This document shows, in pieces, positions 16,882 to 25,215 of a stretch of DNA of 64,000 nucleotides. The first letter of the stretch is position 1, and every line of letters starts with the position of its first letter. This DNA comes from JBHHUI01 sp965248775 (GTDB taxonomy: Bacteria; Chloroflexota; Anaerolineae; Anaerolineales; JBHHUI01), in assembly GCA_965248775.1 (NCBI GenBank), contig OZ252150.1:4216001-4280000 (forward strand), read 5' to 3'. The notes beneath the pieces were generated by a model. It did not search any database, was not told the DNA's origin, and saw nothing but the letters and a program-made list of their open reading frames with translations. A program made the translations under genes and the position numbers.

Positions 16882-17862
16882 ATGCAACCACCTACCCTCG
16901 CTGAAATCCAATCCACTCGTAACCAGATCGACCAATACGTTGTAGAAACGCCTGTCTGGCAATGGAACAATCGCGAATTACACGCAACGATTACATCCGA
17001 GACCGAAGTCTTCCTCAAGCTCGAACTCTTCCAGCACACGGGCACTTTCAAACCACGCGGTGCGTTGAGTAACATACTCAACCTAGAGTCAGCACAACTG
17101 GAGAAGGGTGTAACGGCATTCAGCGCCGGCAACCATGCCATTGCAGTGAGCTATGCCGCCGGCATTGCAGGCACGCATGCCAAAGTTGTTATGCCCAAGA
17201 ACGCCAACCTAATGCGTATTGCAAATTGTCGCGCGTATGGCGCCGAGATTGAACTGATGGAAGATGTGCAAGCTGCCGGTAAACGCGTGCTGGAGATCGA
17301 AGAGGAGGAGGGTCGCTACTTTGTCAAACCCTTTGAAGGCCCAGCAACCGTGCGTGGCACAGCGACGGTGGGACTAGAATTGGCGAAACAGGTGCCTGAT
17401 CTGGACGCAGTGATCGTGCCAATTGGCGGCGGTGGACTGTGCGCGGGTATCGCCACCGCGCTTAAAGCCTTGCAACCGAAGTGCAAAGTCTACGGGGTCG
17501 AACCGGAGGGCGCGGATGCAATGCACCGTAGTTTTGCCTCCGGCAAAACAGAATCGATCGACAAAGTGCGCACTATCGCTGACAGCCTCGGCGCGCCATA
17601 CACGGAACCTTATACTTTGGCCGTTTGCCAGAAATATATCGACGAACTTGTCATGATCGACGACGATCAGATTCGCGCCGCAATGAGACAGTTGTTTCAC
17701 GGCATGAAACTGGCCGTAGAGCCTGCTGGGGCCGCTGCGGCTGCTGCATTGAACGGTCCGCTCCGCGATCGACTCGCCGGAAAGCGTGTCGCTCTCATTG
17801 TCTGCGGGGCGAACATTGATTTGGGCACGTTTGCCGAGCAGACTCAAACCGCGGATGCATGA
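16882..17862 (+). CDS. PLP-dependent threonine/serine ammonia-lyase or serine racemase family
   Basis: 326 residues, fold type II PLP enzyme. TGTFKPRGALSNIL near residue 55 contains the Schiff-base Lys. FSAGNHAIAVSYAAG is the cofactor-ring loop (SAGNHA). VIVPIGGGGLCAGIATALK is the phosphate-binding Gly loop. No C-terminal ACT domain is present and the length matches catabolic threonine dehydratase or serine racemase-like proteins rather than biosynthetic IlvA. It would deaminate threonine or serine to a 2-oxoacid. It follows paaD at 36 bases and may be co-transcribed, although it has no obvious role in phenylacetate breakdown. Confidence 0.85.
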   Translation: MQPPTLAEIQSTRNQIDQYVVETPVWQWNNRELHATITSETEVFLKLELFQHTGTFKPRGALSNILNLESAQLEKGVTAFSAGNHAIAVSYAAGIAGTHAKVVMPKNANLMRIANCRAYGAEIELMEDVQAAGKRVLEIEEEEGRYFVKPFEGPATVRGTATVGLELAKQVPDLDAVIVPIGGGGLCAGIATALKALQPKCKVYGVEPEGADAMHRSFASGKTESIDKVRTIADSLGAPYTEPYTLAVCQKYIDELVMIDDDQIRAAMRQLFHGMKLAVEPAGAAAAAALNGPLRDRLAGKRVALIVCGANIDLGTFAEQTQTADA

Positions 17863-18024
17863 CAAACTTTCCTTATTTCTCAGTCGCGCCGGACTCGATT
17901 TGCAATTCGCACAGCGTGGCACACGACCTCAATCTAAGAAACCTATCTCTCGAACAGAATTCAGACAGGTGCAAATGTGAGTTGGGTTTTTAACAATAAT
18001 TGGAGGGGCATCGGATAAAATAGG

Positions 18025-18052
18025 TTGACAATCATCCTCGAATCGGGATAAT
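18025..18052 (+). promoter_or_regulatory. Sigma-70 type promoter of the pheS leader
   Basis: A perfect -35 TTGACA (18025-18030) and a -10 GATAAT (18047-18052) are spaced by 16 bases. They stand just upstream of the T-box leader and 430 bases before pheS. Confidence 0.6.
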
Positions 18053-18084
18053 TGCATCAATCAAATATAGAAACGGCTACACAG

Positions 18085-18437
18085 TGAAGTGCGCATCCCA
18101 ACCCAGTACTTATGGGACTGGGCTGCACTTTGCGACGGAGAAAAGTAAGTCGCTCCCGATAACGGGATGAGTGGAAGCCAACAGGGACGGTGGGTCAGAG
18201 ATTGAGAGCCTACCGGGGTAGAAGCCGACCGAAGTTCGCTCCCGAGCCGCGCGGGTGAAAATTGTAAAGTAGTCTGCGCCGCGAGTCGCGCGTTATCGCG
18301 ACAGCCGATTTTCCAGTACAGCCTGAGCTTGCCAAAGGACTCTGGGCGTCGGTATACAAGCGGGTCTCGCGCAGCGTGAGACCAATTTGGGTGGTACCGC
18401 GGGAATTATTTCTCCCGTCCCTTTATTGGGATGGGAG
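18085..18437 (+). promoter_or_regulatory. T-box riboswitch controlling pheS
   Basis: The hallmark TTTGGGTGGTACCGCGGG is at 18386-18403, the antiterminator side that pairs with the uncharged tRNA acceptor end. It is followed directly by a strong terminator hairpin. Upstream, the structured leader has AGTAAG (18144-18149) and GAGAGCC (18204-18210), as expected of Stem I. TTC at 18235-18237, in GAAGTTCG, is the best candidate specifier codon for tRNA-Phe. Low tRNA-Phe charging should favour readthrough into pheS. An extra hairpin (CCCAGT / ACTGGG around 18099-18118) precedes Stem I. Confidence 0.88.
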
Positions 18438-18450
18438 TTTTTGTTTTTGT
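18412..18450 (+). terminator. T-box regulated terminator
   Basis: CTCCCGTCCC (18412-18421) and GGGATGGGAG (18428-18437) form a ten-pair stem with a TTTATT loop. A run of T with single G interruptions follows, to 18450. Its 5' arm overlaps the partner of the T-box CGGGA, so terminator and antiterminator exclude each other. Confidence 0.85.
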
Positions 18451-18481
18451 CGACAGATTCATCATGATGAAGGAAGGCACA

Positions 18482-19507
18482 ATGCTAGAAGACTTGAATC
18501 AAATCGAAACGCATGCCAACACTGCACTTGCAGCGGTCACATCGCAGAACGAACTGCGCCAGTGGCGATCGCAGTATCTAACGAAGAATAGCCCAGTGCA
18601 GCAGGTTGTGGCCGGTCTGCGTGAGCTGCCACCCGAGGAACGTGCGCCGGTCGGCAAACGCGCCAACGAAGTTAAGCGGGCACTTGAACAAGCGTACGAA
18701 GAACAGGCTGCCACACTGCGCGCGACCGAACTTGAGAAGAGCTTGCAATCCGAGGCCTTGGATGTGACTCTGCCCGGCAAACCCGTCAAGCGTGGTCGCT
18801 TGCATATCATCACGCAGACCCTGCGACAAATTTACGACATCTGGGCTGAGATGGGCTTCCAGGTCTATCGATCCCGTGATGTGGAAACCGACGAGTACAA
18901 CTTCCAGTTGCTCAATTTTCCACCACACCATCCGGCCCGTGATATGCAGGACTCTTTCCACACCACAACGCCGAATGTGATCCTACGTACGCATACTTCA
19001 CCGGGACAGATCCACGCCATGCGAGAATTCCACCCAGACCCGATCCGCGTGGTATTGCCGGGTATGTGTTATCGCTACGAACAGATCACAACGCGCGCTG
19101 AAGTTCAGTTCACACAGGTGGAGGGCCTGGCTGTTGGCACAGGTATCCGCATGTCGGATCTTAAAGGCACCCTGACCGATTTCGCCCGTCGTATGTTCGG
19201 CCAGCAAACGCGCACACGTTTCCGATGCTCCTACTTTCCATTCACAGAACCGAGCGCAGAGATGGATGTGGAATGCTTCCTATGTCGGGGCGAAGGCTGC
19301 AATGTTTGCAAGTATACCGGCTGGCTGGAGATTCTAGGTTGCGGGATGGTGCATCCGGTCGTGCTCCAGAACGGAGGCTACGATCCGAGCATTTACAGCG
19401 GCTTTGCCTTCGGAATGGGACCTGAACGGATCGCGATGCTGCGCTATGGGATCGAGGATATTCGGTATTTTTGGGCGAACGACATCAGGTTTTTGGAACA
19501 GTTCTAA
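18482..19507 (+). CDS. pheS: Phenylalanine-tRNA ligase alpha subunit
   Basis: 341 residues from ATG 18482, which has AAGGAAGG upstream; earlier in-frame ATGs lie in or near the terminator and are unlikely. The N-terminal coiled coil (residues 1-85) binds tRNA. The class II catalytic core shows motif 2-like YRYEQITTRAEVQFTQVEGLAVG and motif 3 YSGFAFGMGPERIAMLRYGI. An insert with CFLCRGEGCNVCKYTGWLEILGCGMVHP is also found in other PheS proteins. It pairs with PheT as an alpha2-beta2 tetramer to charge tRNA-Phe. Expression is set by the T-box. The operon is interrupted by a foreign four-helix-bundle gene before pheT. Confidence 0.96.
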   Translation: MLEDLNQIETHANTALAAVTSQNELRQWRSQYLTKNSPVQQVVAGLRELPPEERAPVGKRANEVKRALEQAYEEQAATLRATELEKSLQSEALDVTLPGKPVKRGRLHIITQTLRQIYDIWAEMGFQVYRSRDVETDEYNFQLLNFPPHHPARDMQDSFHTTTPNVILRTHTSPGQIHAMREFHPDPIRVVLPGMCYRYEQITTRAEVQFTQVEGLAVGTGIRMSDLKGTLTDFARRMFGQQTRTRFRCSYFPFTEPSAEMDVECFLCRGEGCNVCKYTGWLEILGCGMVHPVVLQNGGYDPSIYSGFAFGMGPERIAMLRYGIEDIRYFWANDIRFLEQF

Positions 19508-19548
19508 AGTTTGTTGTCTAAAGTTGAAAGTTCAAGGTTGAAGGTTTG

Positions 19549-19921
19549 ATGATGGCGACGATTGAGGGATTCGAAGACATTGAGGCTTGTGAAGAAAGCT
19601 AGCGAGTTAACGAATCTCGTCTACGACATGAGCGATCTAGGCCCTTTTGCTAAAGACTTTGGTCTCCGTGATCAGATTCGGCGGGCAGCAGTTTCGGTAA
19701 CGTCAAATATCGCCGAAGGGTTTGTAAGTCAGAGCAATCGAATGTTCGTTACTTATCTCTATCGTGCAAAAGGCTCGGCTGGAGAAGTGCGCTCTCAACT
19801 GTATATCGCCCTCGACCGCAGCTATATCAACGAGAAAGAGCTTCAGTCCGGCTTGGATAAAGCATCCAAAACTAGTCGGCTCATTTCTGGCTTCATTAGC
19901 TATCTCGAATCTACGAATTGA
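19549..19921 (+). pseudogene. Four-helix-bundle (S23 / IVP-like) gene, frameshifted near its start
   Basis: Family TIGR02436-like. ATG 19549 or 19552 gives MATIEGFEDIEAC and hits TAG within 17 codons. One base fewer near 19589 (TGTG instead of TGG) would give ...EDIEAWKKASELTNLVYDM, the normal N-terminus. The rest is intact: GPFAKDFGLRDQIRRAAVSVTSNIAEGFVSQSNRMFVTYLYRAKGS. Translation from the internal TTG 19562 would yield 119 residues. It lies between pheS and pheT and is flanked by short TTGAA/GTTCAAGG repeats on both sides, as if it had been inserted. The role of these proteins is unknown; relatives sit in 23S rRNA intervening sequences or serve as Avd in diversity-generating retroelements. 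No reverse transcriptase is present here. Confidence 0.75.
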
Positions 19922-19974
19922 ACAAACTTGAAACCTTGAACCTGCAACATTGAACTAATCCGCAGGAGAAAAAC

Positions 19975-22527
19975 ATGAAAGTACCTCTAAGCTGGCTCAA
20001 AGACTACGTTGACATTTCCCTCTCCGTCGAGGAACTAGCGCGCGTGCTGACCTTCGCCGGGTTGGAAGTTGAAGCCATGCACTATGTCGGCTTCCCGTTA
20101 CCTGCCGAACTTGAACAAAGCTCGGCCAAGATTACCGGTCTGGAATGGGATCGGGAGCGTATCGTGGTGGGCGAAATCACAGAGGTGCGCCCGCACCCGA
20201 ACGCCGACAGACTCGTACTTGTACAGTTGAGCGACGGCGATCAAGTTCACACGGTACTGACAGGCGCGCCAAATCTCTTCGAATACAAAGGCAAAGGCCC
20301 ACTCGATCTGCCGCTCAAAGTGGCCTATGCCAAAGAAGGCGCACAAATTTACGACGGCCACAAACGCGAGCAGCATCTCACAAAATTGAAGCGCACCAAG
20401 ATTCGTGGCGTCGAGTCGTATTCAATGGCGTGTTCGGAGAAGGAACTGGGTATCTCGGAGGAGCATGAAGGCATCATCCTTTTCGGCGAGGACGCACCTG
20501 CAGCCGGCACCCCACTGGCAGATTACATTGGCGATGTGGTCTTCGATATTGCTATCACGCCCAATATGGCGCGCAACGCCAGTGTCCTCGGAGTCGCGCG
20601 AGAGGTAGCTGCGCTCACCGGCGCGGATTTTCGCGCGCCAAGCCTCGCTGTACAGATGGAAGGTGCTGCAGTTGCCGACAAAATCAACATTGAAATTCGC
20701 GAAGTAGAATTGAATCCCCGCTTCACAGCCACCCTGATTGAAGACATCAGAATTGGCGCCTCTCCTTACTGGCTGCAGCTGCGCCTGCGTCTGGCGGGGA
20801 TGCGACCCATTAACAACATCGTTGACATCACGAATTACGTAATGCTGGAGATCGGCCAACCCTTGCATGCCTTCGACTACGATGAGCTCATGCAGCGCGC
20901 AAAGAAGTCAGGCGCGGACATACCCACCATCATCACGCGGTTACCGAATGAAAACGAAAGGCTGACAACCCTCGATGATGTAGATCGAGCGCTGGATGAT
21001 TTCACAATTCTTGTATCAGATACTGCCCGTGTTCTCTCACTGGGCGGGATCATGGGCGGCGAGGAATCCGAAGTCTCCAACGAAACGACCAACGTTCTAC
21101 TCGAAGCAGCTGCCTGGAACTTCAGAAACATCCGGCGCTCCGTACAGGCGCAACAGTTGCAAACTTCTGAAGCCGGCTATCGTTTCAGTCGCGGCGTCCA
21201 CCCCGAACAGGCCGCCCGGGGTAATTTGCGCGCGATTGAAATGATGCGTGAACTGGCGGGTGGGATCGTGGCAGACGGGATGGTGGATGAATACCCTACT
21301 AAGCCCGATCCCGTTGTTGTCGGACTGCCATTGCGAGAAATCCCGCGCTTGCTTGGAATTGAAATCGCCAAAGCGGAAGTCGTGCAAATACTCTCTGCTC
21401 TAGAATTCATTGTGCAGGATCAAGGTGATATGTTAGATGTGATTGTGCCGGACCATCGACTGGATGTCGGTACTGGTGTGATCGGCATCGCGGATCTGGT
21501 GGAAGAGATCGCGCGCATTTACGGCTACGAACGCATCCCTGAAACACAGATCACTGACACAACGCCGCCCCAGCGCGGCAATCCAGAACTGGAATTGGAG
21601 GAGCGTCTGCGCGACCTGCTCGTCACGCTTGGCCTGCAGGAAGTGATGACCTATCGGCTGACCGTTGCCGAGGATGAAGCGCGTTCTCGTGCACCGGAAG
21701 CACCCGTGGATGAACAGCCTTATGTGACATTGGTGAACCCCATCGCCAGCGACCGCGTCAACATGCGTCACTCCTTGCTCGCCAGTGTCCTCACCATCAC
21801 CGAGAACAATGCCCACTCCCACGACCGGATCACAATCTTCGAGATCGGTCAGGTCTTTTTGCCAAACTCCGAAAGTGTCCTGCCCGACGAACCACGCCGG
21901 TTGGCACTCACAATGACCGGTCTGCGCGATGTAGAAACCTGGACGGACACAGATGAAGGCCTGATGGATTTCTATGATTTAAAGGGTCTCGTGGATGCGA
22001 TTACTGCCGGGCTGCACCTTCCGAATGTCACCTTCGAACTCTGGGAGCATCCGAGTTTCCATCCGGGGCGAACGGCCCGCATCTGTTCAGACGGACAAGA
22101 GTTAGGTGTGTTCGGAGAGTTACATCCGCGCGTTCGGGAAGCATACAAACTGCCGGAGCAGCCCGTACTGGCAGCTGATATTGATGCTGATTTGCTGCTC
22201 GCTGCAGTCCCCTACCGCTATCCGACGCGCAGCGTTTCGCGCTTCCCAGCCGTCGTCGAAGACATCGCGCTGATCGTCGATGAAGCTGTTCCAGCTGCAA
22301 CCGTCCAGGCGCTTATCGATCAGACTGGTGGCAAACAACTGGTCGGTGCGCACTTGTTCGATCTCTATCGCGGCGATCAAGTTGGCGCAGGCAAGAAGAG
22401 CCTGGCATATCGACTCAGCTATCAGTCGGAAGAACGAACTCTTACAGACAAAGACGGTGCCAAATTGCGAAACAAGATTGTAAAGCGTTTAGAGGGGGAA
22501 GTGGGCGCGGTGCTGCGCGAGGGGTAA
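19975..22527 (+). CDS. pheT: Phenylalanine-tRNA ligase beta subunit
   Basis: 850 residues. It begins MKVPLSWLKDYVDISLSVEEL, followed by the EMAP/OB tRNA-binding fold (IVVGEITEVRPHPNADRLVLVQLSDGD), the B3/4 editing domain (AITPNMARNASVLGVAREVAALTG and RPINNIVDITNYVMLEIGQPLHAFDYD), the B5 domain, the catalytic-like core and the C-terminal FDX-ACB anticodon-binding domain (RFPAVVEDIALIVDEAVPAATVQALI). Start ATG 19975 follows CGCAGGAG. All parts are present and length fits the family (about 800). Transcription probably still comes from the pheS T-box leader through the inserted gene. Confidence 0.96.
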   Translation: MKVPLSWLKDYVDISLSVEELARVLTFAGLEVEAMHYVGFPLPAELEQSSAKITGLEWDRERIVVGEITEVRPHPNADRLVLVQLSDGDQVHTVLTGAPNLFEYKGKGPLDLPLKVAYAKEGAQIYDGHKREQHLTKLKRTKIRGVESYSMACSEKELGISEEHEGIILFGEDAPAAGTPLADYIGDVVFDIAITPNMARNASVLGVAREVAALTGADFRAPSLAVQMEGAAVADKINIEIREVELNPRFTATLIEDIRIGASPYWLQLRLRLAGMRPINNIVDITNYVMLEIGQPLHAFDYDELMQRAKKSGADIPTIITRLPNENERLTTLDDVDRALDDFTILVSDTARVLSLGGIMGGEESEVSNETTNVLLEAAAWNFRNIRRSVQAQQLQTSEAGYRFSRGVHPEQAARGNLRAIEMMRELAGGIVADGMVDEYPTKPDPVVVGLPLREIPRLLGIEIAKAEVVQILSALEFIVQDQGDMLDVIVPDHRLDVGTGVIGIADLVEEIARIYGYERIPETQITDTTPPQRGNPELELEERLRDLLVTLGLQEVMTYRLTVAEDEARSRAPEAPVDEQPYVTLVNPIASDRVNMRHSLLASVLTITENNAHSHDRITIFEIGQVFLPNSESVLPDEPRRLALTMTGLRDVETWTDTDEGLMDFYDLKGLVDAITAGLHLPNVTFELWEHPSFHPGRTARICSDGQELGVFGELHPRVREAYKLPEQPVLAADIDADLLLAAVPYRYPTRSVSRFPAVVEDIALIVDEAVPAATVQALIDQTGGKQLVGAHLFDLYRGDQVGAGKKSLAYRLSYQSEERTLTDKDGAKLRNKIVKRLEGEVGAVLREG

Positions 22528-22533
22528 CTAGAG

Positions 22534-22875
22534 TTAAGCCTTCGGTGGTGGAATGATATCTTGAAGGCTCTCCACCAATACAGGCAATTCGCTCTTGACA
22601 GTGTCCCAGACAATGCCGAAGTCAACGGCATCGTATTCATGAATCACAACATTGCGCATACCGGGCATCTCGCGCCAGGGCAAATCATTGTGTTTATTCC
22701 TAGTTTCGTCTGATACACGCTTGGCAGCCTCGCCAATAATTTCTATTCGCCGGATGACCGCATCCTGCAAGAGCGAATCATCCATGAACCCGGCGAGCGA
22801 TTTACCCTCTAATTAACCAATCGCCAACCGAGCAGCTTCAAGGATATCAAGAAGATACTGAGCGTCCCTTTTCAT
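22534..22875 (-). pseudogene. hepT: HepT-like (DUF86) toxin gene with in-frame stop
   Basis: From ATG 22875 the frame reads MKRDAQYLLDILEAARLAIG, then TAA (plus-strand TTA at 22813-22815), then LEGKSLAGFMDDSLLQDAVIRRIEIIGEAAKRV to the normal end. A single nonsense codon at position 21 interrupts a 113-residue HepT. The HEPN RNase motif RNVVIHEY (Rx4HxY) is intact in the downstream part. That part could start at ATG 22785 (83 residues) but would lack helix 1. HepT is the toxin of the HepT/MntA pair; MntA blocks it by adding AMP to the motif Tyr. The gene overlaps the 3' end of the nucleotidyltransferase gene by 29 bases. Confidence 0.82.
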
Positions 22876-23188
22876 ATACGACCAATGCAGTGGAGAGGAT
22901 CTCTTCCCGGCGGAGGTAATTTGGACTCGCCTCGAGGCCGCGACGACTTACTAAATCCATATCACGCCCAAAGATATCCTTTAGTTCATTCTGCATGCGA
23001 ACCATATCAAATAATCCTATCTGAGAGTCTTCCTTGAATGTGACAAGTAAGTCGATGTCACTCTCAGAAGTTAACTTTTCAGCCAGCGTTGAGCCGAATA
23101 GAGCCAATTCGCTGACTTTCCAGCGTACACAAAACTCTCCTATCTGTGCAGGCTCGACATTGTGTGCGCTCAATGAATGTTCAAGCAT
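22847..23188 (-). CDS. mntA: MntA-like nucleotidyltransferase (antitoxin of HepT/MntA)
   Basis: 113 residues from ATG 23188, which overlaps the lipA stop by eight bases; an in-frame ATG at 23206 would overlap more. The minimal nucleotidyltransferase motif GSx10DxD is exact: FGSTLAEKLTSESDIDLLV. In studied systems MntA adds AMP to the Tyr of the HepT Rx4HxY motif and so neutralises it. Gene order (antitoxin then toxin) is typical. As hepT carries a stop codon, this copy may be a relic, with the antitoxin still intact. Confidence 0.85.
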   Translation of the reverse strand: MLEHSLSAHNVEPAQIGEFCVRWKVSELALFGSTLAEKLTSESDIDLLVTFKEDSQIGLFDMVRMQNELKDIFGRDMDLVSRRGLEASPNYLRREEILSTALVVYEKGRSVSS

Positions 23189-24128
23189 ACAACCGCCTGT
23201 ACACATTGCTCAACGCCCGCACCTGTCGGGCGGCGTGGTAGGAAGAGCGCACGAGCGGCGCGCATTCCACCCAATCGAACAGCAGATCGTCTTCCGCAAA
23301 GCTTTTAATTTCGGCAAACTCTTCGAGCGTATAGTAGCGATCAATAGGAAGGTGTTTGCGAGAGGGCTGCAGATACTGCCCAACGGTCAGGATATTTACA
23401 CCCCAGCTGCGAAGATCGGCGATCGTCTCTTTGGCTTCGTCCAGAGTTTCACCCAGCCCGAGCATGATACCGCTCTTCGTCAACACATCCGGATCAAGCT
23501 CTTTGGCATTGCTCAAGGTGGCGCGCGTCCAGGCGTAATTGTCTTGTGGTTGAACTTTTTTGAATAAGCGCGGCACTGTCTCCACATTATGGTTGAGAAT
23601 TTCGGGTTGCGCTTTCATCACCAGTTGGAGCGCAGCGCGCGAGCCTTTGAAATCCGGTATGAGCACTTCGATTGAGCAACCCGGTTGCAGCCGCCGTATC
23701 TCGCGGATCACGCTGGCAAAGATCGGTGCCCCGCCATCTTCGCGCTCGTCTCGATTAACACTCGTGATAACTGCATGTTCCAACTCCATATCCTTCACGG
23801 CCTGCGCAATCCGGAGTGGCTCGGCCCAGTCCAAAGGCGAAGGTCGCCCACGCTTGATGTCGCAGAAACCACAAGAGCGTGTACAGACGTCGCCCATCAT
23901 CAAAAATGTTGCAGTGCCGTCGCCCCAGCACTCGCCAATGTTGGGACACATGGCTTCTTCGCAAACCGTGTGGAGCCCTTTGGCGCGCATCAGTGTCTTC
24001 AAGCGCTCATAGTTCTCACCACCCGGCGCACGTACTTTGATCCATTCCGGACGACGTTGCGGTCGCAGCGTGTCAAGATCGTCGACTTGAATTAACCTGT
24101 CGCGTGTAGGAAATTGAGTTCGGGTCAT
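23181..24128 (-). CDS. lipA: Lipoyl synthase (radical SAM)
   Basis: 315 residues. The N-terminal auxiliary cluster motif is CEEAMCPNIGEC. The radical SAM motif is CTRSCGFCDI (CxxxCxxC). Also present are VITSVNRDEREDGGAPIFASVIREIR and NHNVETVPRLFKKVQPQDNYAWTRATLSNAKEL, both strongly conserved in LipA. It inserts two sulfurs into the octanoyl group on lipoyl domains of E2 or GcvH proteins. The protein ends ...RSSYHAARQVRALSNVYRRLYA, near the family norm. lipB lies 1.1 kb away on the same strand, separated by a gene on the other strand. Confidence 0.97.
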   Translation of the reverse strand: MTRTQFPTRDRLIQVDDLDTLRPQRRPEWIKVRAPGGENYERLKTLMRAKGLHTVCEEAMCPNIGECWGDGTATFLMMGDVCTRSCGFCDIKRGRPSPLDWAEPLRIAQAVKDMELEHAVITSVNRDEREDGGAPIFASVIREIRRLQPGCSIEVLIPDFKGSRAALQLVMKAQPEILNHNVETVPRLFKKVQPQDNYAWTRATLSNAKELDPDVLTKSGIMLGLGETLDEAKETIADLRSWGVNILTVGQYLQPSRKHLPIDRYYTLEEFAEIKSFAEDDLLFDWVECAPLVRSSYHAARQVRALSNVYRRLYA

Positions 24129-24179
24129 TGTGCTCCCATTCTACCGTGAATTGAGCAGACAAGAAGATCGACGATTCGG

Positions 24180-24185
24180 TATAAT
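24180..24185 (+). promoter_or_regulatory. -10 element (TATAAT) for the aldo-keto reductase
   Basis: A perfect TATAAT lies 31 bases before ATG 24217, allowing a leader of about 25 bases with AACAGGAGAAG as ribosome binding site. No good -35 at 16-18 bases; TTGAGC at 24151 is too far (23). Confidence 0.4.
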
Positions 24186-24216
24186 CCGACGACGCACAAC
24201 AAACAGGAGAAGATAA

Positions 24217-25212
24217 ATGGAATACCGCTACCTCGGAAGCTCAGGCCTTAAAGTATCCGCGCTCTCACTGGGGGCCTGGGTAACTTATGGCGGTCAGGTC
24301 GGAGATCAGGTCGCGCAGGAATGTATGACGGCCGCATTCGAAGCGGGTGTGAATTTCTTTGACAACGCAGAGGCCTACGCATCCGGCAAGGCCGAGATTG
24401 TCATGGGCAATGTCATCCAGAAAGCGGGCTGGAAACGATCCGATCTGGTTATCTCAACAAAAATATTTTCGAGCGGCGCCGATGGTCCAAATGACAAAGG
24501 TTTGTCCTTCAAACATATCATCGAGGGCACTAATGCTGCATTAGAACGATTGCAGATGGAATACGTGGACCTGATCTTCTGCCACCGCCCGGACCTGCAT
24601 ACTCCTATTGAAGAAACTGTACGAGGCATGAATCAGGTTATCAACCAGGGCAAGGCATTCTATTGGGGAACGAGTGAATGGAGCGCGCAGCAGATCATGG
24701 AGGCATATGCCGTCGCCCGACGCGAGCATCTGATCCCACCACAAATGGAACAGCCACAGTACAACATGTTTCACCGCGAGCGCTTCGAGCATGAATACGC
24801 GCGGCTCTACAGCGAAATCGGGATGGGCACGACGATTTGGAGCCCACTGGCGGGCGGCATACTCACGGGGAAATACAGTGATGGCATTCCAGAGAATACG
24901 CGCGTAACGCTCGAAGGCTACGAATGGTTGCGCGAGTTGTTCGAAAACGAGCAGGGGCAGACACGCATCGAGCAAGCCCGCCAGTTGATGCCGATTGCGG
25001 AGGAATTGGGTTGCTCGCTGGCGCAACTGGCATTGGCCTGGTGTTTGAAGAATCCAAATGTAAGTTCCGTTATCACCGGTGCCTCACGCGCAGAACAAGT
25101 CAATGAGAATTTGAAAGCACTTGATGTCGTTGAACAACTTGACGATGGCGTGATGGACCAAATTGAAGAGGTGCTGCAGAATAAGCCCGATGCACTGCCG
25201 GACTTTCGCTAG
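24217..25212 (+). CDS. Aldo-keto reductase, potassium-channel beta-subunit (AKR6/YghZ-like) type
   Basis: 331 residues, TIM barrel. The catalytic tetrad can be read as Asp and Tyr in FFDNAEAYASGKAE, Lys in VISTKIF, and His in VDLIFCHRPD. The sequence style (MEYRYLGSSGLKVSALSLGAWVTYGGQ, YWGTSEWSAQQIMEAYAVARRE, WSPLAGGILTGKY) matches the voltage-gated potassium channel beta-like AKRs. It would use NADPH to reduce aldehydes, for example methylglyoxal in E. coli YghZ. No channel gene is nearby, so a free enzyme is more likely. Confidence 0.9.
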   Translation: MEYRYLGSSGLKVSALSLGAWVTYGGQVGDQVAQECMTAAFEAGVNFFDNAEAYASGKAEIVMGNVIQKAGWKRSDLVISTKIFSSGADGPNDKGLSFKHIIEGTNAALERLQMEYVDLIFCHRPDLHTPIEETVRGMNQVINQGKAFYWGTSEWSAQQIMEAYAVARREHLIPPQMEQPQYNMFHRERFEHEYARLYSEIGMGTTIWSPLAGGILTGKYSDGIPENTRVTLEGYEWLRELFENEQGQTRIEQARQLMPIAEELGCSLAQLALAWCLKNPNVSSVITGASRAEQVNENLKALDVVEQLDDGVMDQIEEVLQNKPDALPDFR

Positions 25213-25215
25213 TCG

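Noticed and set aside
19508..19974. Diversity-generating retroelement (Avd-like four-helix bundle)
   Set aside because: No reverse transcriptase, template repeat or variable repeat is visible nearby; the gene fits the S23/IVP-like group better.
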